This document shows, piece after piece, positions 1-7,012 of a stretch of DNA of 58,240 nucleotides; the stretch's first letter is position 1, and each line of letters starts with the position of its first letter. This stretch comes from Qipengyuania sp. (GTDB lineage: Bacteria; Pseudomonadota; Alphaproteobacteria; Sphingomonadales; Sphingomonadaceae), in the NCBI GenBank assembly GCA_019745075.1, contig JAIETR010000012.1, forward strand, positions 1 to 58,240. The letters are read 5' to 3'. Below the pieces are notes generated by a model that was not told the origin of the DNA, made no database searches, and worked only from the letters and a program-made list of their open reading frames with translations. The translations under genes and the position numbers were made by a program.

Positions 1-74
1 AGGGCGGCGATGAGGCCGTATTCGATGGCGGTCGCACCCTTTTCGTTGCGAACGATCTTCTTGATGAACTTCAT
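1..74 (-). CDS. Flp/Fap-type pilin, 3' part cut off by window edge
   Basis: Only the first 24 codons are inside the window. They read MKFIKKIVRNEKGATAIEYG followed by LIAA, the conserved Flp pilin start: a short basic leader, then the prepilin-peptidase region and a hydrophobic stretch. The stretch is nearly base-for-base identical to the start of the next pilin gene (251-421), so this is a recent tandem duplicate. Flp pilins are built into tight-adherence (Tad) pili after cleavage by a TadV/CpaA-type peptidase. The start at 74 is preceded by a GGATAC-like ribosome site. The C-terminus is not visible. Confidence 0.85.
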   Translation of the reverse strand, partial: MKFIKKIVRNEKGATAIEYGLIAA

Positions 75-195
75 GGTGTATCCCCACAGACCCGGAGTTG
101 ACGACAGTCGCGAGCGGCCTTTTTGGCTGACGACATGGGGAGACATTAGGCGGAGATAGTTAAATATTGACGAAGATCGTCCGCCTGGCGCCAAT

Positions 196-226
196 AAAAC
201 AAAAACGGCGGGGTTGCCCCCGCCGC
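196..226 (-). terminator. Intrinsic terminator after the second pilin gene
   Basis: Read on the minus strand, an 8-bp GC-only stem (CGGCGGGG with CCCCGCCG, loop of 4) is followed directly by a T-rich tract (TTTTTGTTTT). It lies 25 bp beyond the stop of the 251-421 pilin, so that gene can be transcribed as a separate unit from the duplicate downstream. Confidence 0.85.
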
Positions 227-250
227 TTCGTTTGGTCCGACCGGCCGCTG

Positions 251-421
251 TTACGCGGTGGCTGTCATGTTGTTCGACACCTTGGTGAAGGTGCTCGACA
301 GGTTGTTGCCGAGGCTCTGCATCGCGGTGATCGCGGCGACCGCGATCAGGGCGGCGATGAGGCCGTATTCGATGGCGGTCGCACCCTTTTCGTTGCGAAC
401 GATCTTCTTGATGAACTTCAT
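251..421 (-). CDS. Flp/Fap-type pilin (56 aa)
   Basis: Small pilin subunit of the Flp family. The start MKFIKKIVRNEKGATAIEYG is the type IVb (Flp) leader: basic residues, then G before ATAIEYG, the usual prepilin-peptidase context with Glu near mature position 5. A hydrophobic helix (about residues 20-36) and a short polar tail (ending NNMTATA) follow. A strong ribosome site (AGGAGACG) sits just upstream of the ATG at 421. It is flanked by two further pilin genes on the same strand. No assembly genes (cpa/tad) are in the window, so the pilus locus presumably continues leftwards or lies elsewhere. Confidence 0.9.
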   Translation of the reverse strand: MKFIKKIVRNEKGATAIEYGLIAALIAVAAITAMQSLGNNLSSTFTKVSNNMTATA

Positions 422-536
422 GGTCGTCTCCTGGTTTGGTCTTGGTACCCCACCCTCACCGCAGGTCTCGATTGGTTCGGGTCATTTGCTTTTTTCAGAG
501 AACGGTTGAGAAAAACCTAACCTCTCGCGCTCTCCC

Positions 537-710
537 TCACGCCGAACTGCTGACGGCGTTGGAAACACTGTTCCAGACGCCGATCGCGCTCTGACCAAAG
601 GCGGTGATGCCGCCGAGCATGGCCAGAAATACCAGAGCGAGGATCAACCCGTATTCGACTGCCGTGGCGCCCTTCGCGTCGCGACCCAGTCTTGCGAGAA
701 ATCCGAACAT
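537..710 (-). CDS. Flp/Fap-type pilin paralogue (57 aa)
   Basis: Third Flp-family pilin. It begins MFGFLARLGRDAKGATAVEY, followed by a hydrophobic helix (GLILALVFLAMLGG) and a short polar C-terminus. It keeps the G-A-T-A-[IV]-E-Y processing site but differs from the two near-identical copies downstream, so it is an older paralogue and may be a minor subunit. The start ATG at 710 is the only in-frame Met before the leader. No terminator was found between it and the next pilin. Confidence 0.88.
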   Translation of the reverse strand: MFGFLARLGRDAKGATAVEYGLILALVFLAMLGGITAFGQSAIGVWNSVSNAVSSSA

Positions 711-826
711 CGATAGTCCCCCGAACAGTCGTGTCAGGCTGATGGAGCAGGATTACGCGGCGAGGTCTTAAGATAATCTTGCGAAGGATCGGTTAACTGG
801 CAAAAAACCCGACATGGCGGTGCATA

Positions 827-1237
827 GTGGCGGCGGCGCTGCGGCGCCGGGACGGTCGCTGGCTCATGCATCGCAGGCCCGCGCACAAGGACCACGGCGG
901 GCTCTGGGAATTCCCCGGCGGCAAGGTCGAAACGCACGAAACGCCCGTATCCGCGCTGGTTCGCGAGCTCGAGGAAGAACTTGGGATTGCCATTCGCCCC
1001 GGGTCGATGAAACCGCTGGCCTTCGCTCACGGACCGTCCGTCGATGGCGCCCTGTTGACTGTAATCCTTCTTTACAGTGTCGATGAGTGGAGCGGGGACC
1101 CGCGTGCACTCGAGGAGGGCGCGGCCATCGGCTGGTTCGCGCACGACGGAATGGCCGCGCTCGATCGACCCCCACTGGACGTGGACCTGTGCGAGCAGAT
1201 TTTCGCGGCGGGGGTGGCGTCGGGCGCTTCCCGATAG
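827..1237 (+). CDS. mutT: MutT-type Nudix hydrolase (8-oxo-dGTP diphosphatase-like)
   Basis: A 136-residue Nudix protein. The Nudix box GX5EX7REUXEEXGU is complete (GGKVETHE...RELEEELGI, about residues 31-54), and the preceding RRPAHKDHGGLWEFPGG stretch is typical of MutT. MutT hydrolyses oxidised dGTP and prevents A:T to C:G transversions. The start is uncertain: GTG at 827 is the best candidate, but homologues often carry a few more residues before VAAAL, and an in-frame CTG lies at 797 just after a stop. The gene stands alone, followed 46 bp later by the tRNA. Confidence 0.85.
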   Translation: MAAALRRRDGRWLMHRRPAHKDHGGLWEFPGGKVETHETPVSALVRELEEELGIAIRPGSMKPLAFAHGPSVDGALLTVILLYSVDEWSGDPRALEEGAAIGWFAHDGMAALDRPPLDVDLCEQIFAAGVASGASR

Positions 1238-1283
1238 CTATTGCCAAGCCAGCGTCGTCTCCCTATTGGGCCCCCTCCGATGC

Positions 1284-1360
1284 GCGCCCGTAGCTCAGCT
1301 GGATAGAGCACCAGACTACGAATCTGGGGGTCGGACGTTCGAATCGTTCCGGGCGCGCCA
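1284..1360 (+). tRNA. tRNA-Arg (anticodon ACG), CCA encoded
   Basis: 77-nt cloverleaf. The acceptor stem GCGCCCG pairs with CGGGCGC, and the gene ends in a genomically encoded GCCA tail. D-arm TAGCTCAGCTGGATAGAGCA is normal. The anticodon stem CCAGA/TCTGG encloses loop CTACGAA, giving anticodon ACG (Arg; A34 presumably deaminated to inosine by TadA). T-loop GTTCGAATC is present. The 3' end is duplicated 3.6 kb downstream (4953), the pattern left by tRNA-targeting integrases. Confidence 0.97.
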
Positions 1361-1442
1361 TTTCGGTTCAAAACCACGAACGCCTAGCACCGTCGCCTCC
1401 ACGCCAGGGGCCGCGGTCAGCGTCCGAAGCAATTCGCTGCGC
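1345..1442 (+). repeat. Left copy of 98-bp direct repeat (tRNA-Arg 3' end plus flank)
   Basis: This stretch runs from the 3' strand of the tRNA T-arm into the flank. It aligns without gaps to 4953-5050, with 86 of 98 positions identical by eye and only 2 mismatches in the first 48. The interval between the copies holds only a TonB receptor and a CbiX-like gene. The match starts inside a tRNA 3' end, as in an attL/attR pair, but no integrase is present and the copies have diverged, so any insertion is old. Confidence 0.7.
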
Positions 1443-1630
1443 AAGGGCGCGAATCCTGACCTCGGACTGGCTCACGCCTTCCGATCGCTGCGCGAACGCG
1501 CGAACTTGATCGCGGGCTGCCGTCCAGCGCCGGAGAAGGCGAAACGGCGACGAGGCCGACTCAAGCTCTGGCTCAATTGGTTCCACACTCGCAGCGCCCC
1601 CAAAAAAGGAGCCAGGGCCCATAACAGCTA

Positions 1631-1649
1631 TTGCGAATCATATGCAAAT
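1631..1649 (+). promoter_or_regulatory. Possible Fur box upstream of heme receptor
   Basis: The sequence TTGCGAATCATATGCAAAT is an imperfect dyad (core TGCGAAT-C-ATATGCA, 5 of 7 half-site positions symmetric) about 36 bp before the receptor start. It resembles the 7-1-7 Fur/Irr-type operators seen before iron-uptake genes, and its AT-rich content stands out from the GC-rich surroundings. Pattern match only. The rest of the 324-bp gap 1361-1684 holds the tRNA flank repeat and no convincing gene. Confidence 0.4.
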
Positions 1650-1684
1650 AGATGACATCTGCTCTCCAACGAGAAGGGGATTAC

Positions 1685-4033
1685 ATGATCATCCGAGTTT
1701 TTGCAGGCGCGGCGATCCTGGCGGGAGCCAGTGCGACCGCGATCGCGGCGGATGCCGGGAAAGGGCCGGAGGAGTCGGCCGACAGATCGATAATCGCCAC
1801 TGGAGCGCAGACGAAGGGCCAAAGCCTCGGCGCGAGTGGGGACGGGAAGGCTCGTACTCGCCTCCGCACTATGGGGCGCGCCAGCCCCCGGGATCGGGTG
1901 GCCGAACCGGAACTACCGGAACACGCGTCAGAGCAAGCAAACGCCGTAGAAACGATTACCGTCACTGCGACGCGCCTGCCCACACCGGTACAAGAGGCGC
2001 CGGCCACGGTCACGGTGATCGATGGCGAACGCATCGCCGACGAACTCGCCACCGATGTCCGTGACCTGGTCCGGTTCGAGCCTGGGGTGAGCGTGCGGCG
2101 TGCGCCCGCGCGCTTCTCGGCGGCGTTCGGCTCGACCGGGCGCGAAGGCAATGCCGGATTCAACATCCGCGGCCTCGGCGGCAACCGGGTTCTGATCCAG
2201 GTCGATGGGATCCGGGTTCCCGAGGGCTTCGCCTTCGGCGCGCAGGCGGCGGGGCGGGGCGACTATGTCGATATCGGCCTGATCAAATCGGTCGAGATAT
2301 TGCGCGGGCCGACCTCGGCGCTTTACGGTTCGGACGGGCTAGCCGGCGCGGTGAGCTTCCAGACGAGCGACCCGGCCGATCTGCTGGCCGGTGGGCGCAA
2401 GCGGACCGCGCTTGTCCGCAGCGCCTACGATTCAGCCAGCAAGGAGTTTTCCGAAACCGCGCTTGCCGCCGGTCGTTCCGCCGCCTGGTCGGGACTGATC
2501 GCCTACACCCGCCGCGACGGGCAGGAACTCGACACCAAGGGCGATGTGGGCGGTTCCGGCCCCACCCGGACCTTGCCCAACCCGCAGGACACGCGCTCCA
2601 ACGCCTTCCTTGGCAAACTCCTGTTCTCTCCCGACGACCGGCAGCGTATCCGGCTCACCGGCGAATATTCGGACGGCGTCACGCTCACGGATGTGCTCAG
2701 CGCGCGCACTGCCGCCATCGCCGGCCTCATCGCGCGCGACCGGATCGAGCGCAGCCGTATCGGCCTCGACTGGCGCTACGACGGCGGCGGCCTTCTCGAT
2801 TTCGCCCAGATTGTGCTCTACTGGCAGGACGCCCGCAACCGGCAGTTCGCGCGCGAGGACCGGACGATTCTTCCGGATCGCGAAAGGCTCAATACCTTCA
2901 ACAATCGTGTTCTCGGCACCAGCGCGGAAGGACGCACCGCCTTCTCCACCGGCGCGCTTCGCCATAATTTCGCATTCGGGGGGGACGTCTCGGTCACCCG
3001 CCAGTCGGGCGTTCGCGATGGAACCGTTCCGCCCCCGGGGGAGAGTTTTCCGACCGCAGCCTTCCCCAGGACCGATTATACGCTTGCGGGACTGTTCATC
3101 GCCGACGCGATCGAACTCGCGGGCGGCCGCCTCACGCTCCATCCGGCGCTCCGCTTCGATTATTACAGCCTCGATCCGCAGCAGGACAGGCTGCTGGCGA
3201 ACTTCACGGCCGCTGCCCAAAACGGATCGCGCGTGACCCCGCGCATGGGCATGGTCGGCCGGCTGGGGGGCGGCTTCAGCCTATACGGAAACTATGCCCA
3301 AGGCTTCAAGGCGCCTTCGCCGACACAGGTGAACCAGTTCTTCGAGAACCCCGTCTTCAACTATACCTCGCTGCCCAATCCGAACCTGGGACCGGAGACG
3401 AGCGAGACATACGAAGCGGGGCTGCGCTACGCGGACGCCGTCCTCACCGCTTCGCTGACGGGGTTTGTCGGGCGCTATGATAACTTCATCAGCCAGAAGC
3501 TCGTTCGCGGAACCTTCCGGCCCGGCGATCCGGGCGTGTTCCAGTTCGTCAACCTCGCCCGGGTCGAGATCGAGGGCGTGGAAGGCCGCGCCGGTCTCAG
3601 TCTCCCGGGCGGCTTCAACGCGAATCTGGCGGTCGCCTGGGCGACCGGGGAGGTGATCGACCCTTCCGGCCTGGTCTCGCCGCTGCCCACTATCGACCCA
3701 CTCAAAATCGTCGCCGGTGCCGGCTGGCGCGATCCCGCGGGAAGGCTCGGCTTGCAGCTTTATCTTACCGATTCCACGCGCAAGGCGCTCGAAGACACGG
3801 CCGGCGTCTGCACCGGCCCGTGCTTCCGCCCCAAAGCCTTCACCATTCTCGATGCCACCGCCTTCTGGCGGATCGGCGAGGCGGTCACGCTGCGCGCCGG
3901 CCTCTTCAACATCGCCGACAGGAAATATGCGTGGTGGAGCGACGTGATCGGCCTCCCTGCGAGCGCGCCCGACCGCGACGCCTACACCCAGCCGGGGCGC
4001 AATTTCCGCGCCTCGGTCAGCTTTCGCTTCTGA
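1685..4033 (+). CDS. TonB-dependent heme/hemoglobin-type outer-membrane receptor
   Basis: A 782-residue receptor with a Sec signal peptide (MIIRVFAGAAILAGASATAIAA). A TonB box-like segment ETITVTATR follows at about residue 90, then a plug domain (GFNIRGLGGNRVLIQVDG, VEILRGPTSALYGSDG) and a beta-barrel ending in SVSFRF, with the terminal Phe needed for barrel assembly. YAQGFKAPSPTQVNQFF and NPNLGPETSETYEAG correspond to the FRAP/NPNL boxes of heme receptors. I start at 1685 (AGAAGGGG site upstream) because this places the signal peptide at the N-terminus; the more upstream ATG at 1652 would add a polar extension. It probably forms an operon with the CbiX-like gene 9 bp downstream and may be iron-regulated. 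Confidence 0.88.
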   Translation: MIIRVFAGAAILAGASATAIAADAGKGPEESADRSIIATGAQTKGQSLGASGDGKARTRLRTMGRASPRDRVAEPELPEHASEQANAVETITVTATRLPTPVQEAPATVTVIDGERIADELATDVRDLVRFEPGVSVRRAPARFSAAFGSTGREGNAGFNIRGLGGNRVLIQVDGIRVPEGFAFGAQAAGRGDYVDIGLIKSVEILRGPTSALYGSDGLAGAVSFQTSDPADLLAGGRKRTALVRSAYDSASKEFSETALAAGRSAAWSGLIAYTRRDGQELDTKGDVGGSGPTRTLPNPQDTRSNAFLGKLLFSPDDRQRIRLTGEYSDGVTLTDVLSARTAAIAGLIARDRIERSRIGLDWRYDGGGLLDFAQIVLYWQDARNRQFAREDRTILPDRERLNTFNNRVLGTSAEGRTAFSTGALRHNFAFGGDVSVTRQSGVRDGTVPPPGESFPTAAFPRTDYTLAGLFIADAIELAGGRLTLHPALRFDYYSLDPQQDRLLANFTAAAQNGSRVTPRMGMVGRLGGGFSLYGNYAQGFKAPSPTQVNQFFENPVFNYTSLPNPNLGPETSETYEAGLRYADAVLTASLTGFVGRYDNFISQKLVRGTFRPGDPGVFQFVNLARVEIEGVEGRAGLSLPGGFNANLAVAWATGEVIDPSGLVSPLPTIDPLKIVAGAGWRDPAGRLGLQLYLTDSTRKALEDTAGVCTGPCFRPKAFTILDATAFWRIGEAVTLRAGLFNIADRKYAWWSDVIGLPASAPDRDAYTQPGRNFRASVSFRF

Positions 4034-4042
4034 GGAGGTCAC

Positions 4043-4942
4043 ATGACCAGATCGATCACTGCAATTGTCGCGTCGTTCGTCCTGCTGGCCGGATTCCTTT
4101 CGCCCGCGGCTGCCCGAGAGAACGGCGGCTTCGGCGTGCTGGCGATGGCTCATGGCGGCGGATCCGAGTGGAACCGCGAGGTGGAAACCATGCTCGATCC
4201 GCTGCGGCGCGACTACCGCATGGAGATCGCCTTCGGCATGGCCGACCCGGCCACGATGCAGGAGGCCGTGCGGAAGCTGGAGGCGCAAGGAGTTAGCCGG
4301 ATCGCGGTGGTTCGCCTCTTCATCAGCGGCGAGAGCTGGCGGGAGCGGACCGAACAGATTCTGGGGGTTCGGCCCGGCGCCGCGCCGAGGTCTGCCGGCC
4401 AGCAAAATGGCGGCCATGGCGGGCACGGCATAGACCTATGGCGGATCGAGACAAATTCCCGGTTCGCCCTCACCGGCGAGGGTCTCGCGGATGCGCCCGA
4501 AATGGCCTCGGTGCTGGTCGAGCGGGTCAGGACGCTCAGCCGCGATCCCCAGCGCGAGAGCGTGCTCATCCTCGCTCACGGGCCCGAGGACGATGCCGAG
4601 AACGAGCGCTGGATCGGGCAGATTGACGCGCGCGCCGATGCCGTGCGCGAGCTTGCGCCTTTCAGGCGGGTGCGCGTCGAGACGCTGCGCGAGGACTGGC
4701 CGGAGAAGCGGAGAGCATCGGAGGCTCGGATTCGCGGCTTCGTAGAAGAAGCGAACCGCCAGGGCGGGCGCGCCGTTGTAGTCCCCTATCGGATTCAGGG
4801 TTTCGGACCCTACGCCGAGGTGCTCCAAGGTCTGTCGTATGTCTCGGACGGCCGAGGGCTGCTGCCCAGCGCCAACGTTCGACAGTGGGTGCGCCGTCAG
4901 GTGGAGGCATTGCGACCCGGCCTGTTTGCAAAGCGGGGCTGA
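4043..4942 (+). CDS. Periplasmic CbiX-like (sirohydrochlorin chelatase family) protein
   Basis: 299 residues with a signal peptide (MTRSITAIVASFVLLAGFLSP...AAA) and two CbiX-like half-domains. Each half opens with a metal-chelatase His motif: AMAHGGGSEWN (about residue 35) and LILAHGPEDDAEN (about residue 175). CbiX enzymes insert Co2+ (or Fe/Ni in relatives) into sirohydrochlorin in the cytoplasm, so an exported version is unusual. A His/Gly-rich linker (GGHGGHGID, about residue 125) may bind metal. It follows the heme receptor by 9 bp, which suggests periplasmic handling of tetrapyrrole or its metal. The family call is fairly secure; the reaction is unknown. Confidence 0.75.
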   Translation: MTRSITAIVASFVLLAGFLSPAAARENGGFGVLAMAHGGGSEWNREVETMLDPLRRDYRMEIAFGMADPATMQEAVRKLEAQGVSRIAVVRLFISGESWRERTEQILGVRPGAAPRSAGQQNGGHGGHGIDLWRIETNSRFALTGEGLADAPEMASVLVERVRTLSRDPQRESVLILAHGPEDDAENERWIGQIDARADAVRELAPFRRVRVETLREDWPEKRRASEARIRGFVEEANRQGGRAVVVPYRIQGFGPYAEVLQGLSYVSDGRGLLPSANVRQWVRRQVEALRPGLFAKRG

Positions 4943-4952
4943 CGCGAGCAGA

Positions 4953-5050
4953 CGTTCCGGACGCGCCATTTCGGTTCAAAACCACGAACGCCTGGCACCG
5001 CAGCCTCCACGCCAGCGGCGGCGGTTAGGGTTCGGAGCAACTCGCTCCGC
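4953..5050 (+). repeat. Right copy of 98-bp direct repeat (tRNA 3' end remnant)
   Basis: It begins with a copy of the last 16 bases of the tRNA gene (one G to A change) without the rest of the tRNA, then continues with the tRNA flank. It matches 1345-1442. The remaining 5051-5159 shows weaker, decaying similarity to the left flank and no gene. Confidence 0.7.
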
Positions 5051-5159
5051 GGCCCGCAAATGCGGATCTCCCTCTTGCTGACTGCCTCCACAGGGGAGTG
5101 TTGTGGGCCATGCTTGCCACCGTCGAAGGCGTGGGAGGGCTGCTCCCGCTCTCAACGGA

Positions 5160-5501
5160 TCAACCCGCGGTCGGCAGATCGTGCCGCGCCGACAGATAGT
5201 GCCGGATCTGCTTCTCGTCGTCGATGTAGCGCCGGCCATCGGCGCTCTTCGTCTCGACGCCGCTCACGTTCTGGGCATCGTCGGCGAGCACCAGGACCGG
5301 CACCGATTGATGTTCTTCGCCGATCAGATCGACAATCGCCTGACGCGGCCGGGGGAAGCCGATGTAGGTGACATCTACGCGATCGCGCAACTCGGGAAAG
5401 AAGCCGAGTAGCCCCTCCACCGGAACGGAGTCGCCGCAATAATAGGGCCCGAGACCGGCGTTGGTGAAGCCGGGCGTCATCAGGAAGAGCTTGTCTTTCA
5501 C
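5160..5501 (-). CDS. DUF3088 family protein (113 aa)
   Basis: Small protein resembling the DUF3088 family: KDKLFLMTPGF at the start, YYCGDSVPVEGLLGFFPEL, then GFPRPRQAIVDLIGEEHQS and PVLVLADD. The overall pattern suggests a thioredoxin-like fold, but no function is known. I place the start at GTG 5501, giving the usual N-terminus; ribosome site weak, so it is probably translationally coupled. It is the third gene of the receptor/PepSY unit, 17 bp after the PepSY stop, and shares whatever regulation acts on the receptor. Confidence 0.65.
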   Translation of the reverse strand: MKDKLFLMTPGFTNAGLGPYYCGDSVPVEGLLGFFPELRDRVDVTYIGFPRPRQAIVDLIGEEHQSVPVLVLADDAQNVSGVETKSADGRRYIDDEKQIRHYLSARHDLPTAG

Positions 5502-5518
5502 GATATTCTTCGCTGCGA

Positions 5519-7012
5519 TCAGATGGATTTGCGAAGGCGTTGGTAGCCGATCGCCACGCCGGTGATGCTGAAGACGAACCCGAACAGCAGCGGGATCATC
5601 ACCATGGTCTGACGGAGCATCCGATGCTCGGTCAGGACTGGGAAGTTGAATGTGTGCAGCGCATAGTAAATCCACGCGTAGGCCTTACGACTGCGGCTAA
5701 GGACCGTGAGCAACTGGCCATTGGTGCCGTTGACCACGATATCCGGTCGCAGGCCGGGTACGCCGCTGAACAGGAGGGCGTTGCCAGGCCACCCCTCCGC
5801 AAGGGCGTAGGTGTCCGTCGCGGAAACGCGGGCGGGACCCGAAAGCGGCGGACCGGCCCATGCGGCCGCGATGCCGGTCGCGGCGAGTGCCGCGACCTTG
5901 CCCGTGTCGAGCGGCGTCCCGTCGGCCAGAAAGCGCTGAGCATTTCCCGGCGGATGCCACGCGGTGATTACGGCCTGCCCGCCCACCATCGTGAACTCCA
6001 GCTCGTGAGCACCGTCCACTCGGCTGAGCGTCCTCGGGGAGACCGGGGCAAGCCCGACGCCGAGTGAGCCTCCTGCGTAGCGCGCGAGCTGCGCCTCCGT
6101 GGCGTGACCGCGCGAGAACAGCCGACCATGATCCATCGAAAGCCAGCCGCTGAGGATCCAGGCGAGAACGAACACGCTGGCGAACAGGCCGAGAAGGTGA
6201 TGCCAGCGCATCCATTTCAGGCGAAAGAAGGTGAGCGACGGCTTGCGCTGCCGCTGGGCCGCGAGGGTGCGGATAACGCCGAGGATTGTTCCTGCCACCG
6301 CCACCAGCAGGGCGGCGAGCGAAAGCCACCAGACTGTCTGGTCCCAGACCGTGAAGCTGGACCGGATGGGAGTGAAATAGGCCCAGTGAAGCACCGCGCC
6401 GACCCAATTCCAGCCCCGATCCCAGCTTGTCGTGCGCTGGACGATCTCGCCGGTGCGCGCCGACAGGTAGAGGCGTGTCCCCGCAGCGTCCTTCATGTCG
6501 AGGCGGTAGAATGGACGGAGCGGGTCGAATTGGTTGTGGACCACCCACTGGTCATAATCGAAGAGCGAGGTGGCGCGCGCCGCCGACCCTCCCAGCTTCC
6601 TCGCCAGAGCGCTCGCTGTCGACTGGCTGATCATCGGCAGCCGCGCGCCTGTTCGCGCGTCGATCGGCACCAAGGCTTGCGCCGTCCCGACGAGATAGGC
6701 TGGTTGCGCGTCGCGCTGGACGAGCCGCAATGCGTTGCCTCCCCCTGCTGCCTGCATCGCCCGTTCAGGAGACATTCGCACCTTACCGAGCGCCACTGGC
6801 TGCTCAAGCGAAAGCTGGTCGCCACGACTCAAGGCGGGGAACGGCTTGAACACAAGGACGGCGCCGCTCGCGAACCACAACGCGAAGACGAGGCAGGTCG
6901 CGATCCCCAGCCAGCGGTAGAACCAGGCGATTTTCTTGGTCGCCTGGTCCTTCCAACGTCGTGATCTAGAAGCGGGCAAGAGCGCTGACCTCGAAGCGGC
7001 GAGGCTCGCCAA
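5519..7012 (-). CDS. PepSY-associated TM protein, probable siderophore-iron reductase/processing partner
   Basis: About 497 residues. One TM helix lies near the N-terminus (IATCLVFALWFASGAVLVF), PepSY repeats follow (VRMSPERAMQA; LYLSARTGEIVQRTT), with more helices in the middle (WWLSLAALLVAVAGTILGVI; HHLLGLFASVFVLAWILSGWLSM) and at the end (MVMIPLLFGFVFSITGVAIGY). Conserved His residues in the helices (LHWAYF, MRWHHLLG, LHTFNF) resemble PepSY-TM proteins that reduce ferri-siderophores or bind heme b. The ATG at 7012 overlaps the receptor 3' end by 47 bp. A TTG about 33 bp further in is an alternative start, and no in-frame start exists after the receptor stop, so the genes are coupled. Confidence 0.82.
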   Translation of the reverse strand: MASLAASRSALLPASRSRRWKDQATKKIAWFYRWLGIATCLVFALWFASGAVLVFKPFPALSRGDQLSLEQPVALGKVRMSPERAMQAAGGGNALRLVQRDAQPAYLVGTAQALVPIDARTGARLPMISQSTASALARKLGGSAARATSLFDYDQWVVHNQFDPLRPFYRLDMKDAAGTRLYLSARTGEIVQRTTSWDRGWNWVGAVLHWAYFTPIRSSFTVWDQTVWWLSLAALLVAVAGTILGVIRTLAAQRQRKPSLTFFRLKWMRWHHLLGLFASVFVLAWILSGWLSMDHGRLFSRGHATEAQLARYAGGSLGVGLAPVSPRTLSRVDGAHELEFTMVGGQAVITAWHPPGNAQRFLADGTPLDTGKVAALAATGIAAAWAGPPLSGPARVSATDTYALAEGWPGNALLFSGVPGLRPDIVVNGTNGQLLTVLSRSRKAYAWIYYALHTFNFPVLTEHRMLRQTMVMIPLLFGFVFSITGVAIGYQRLRKSI

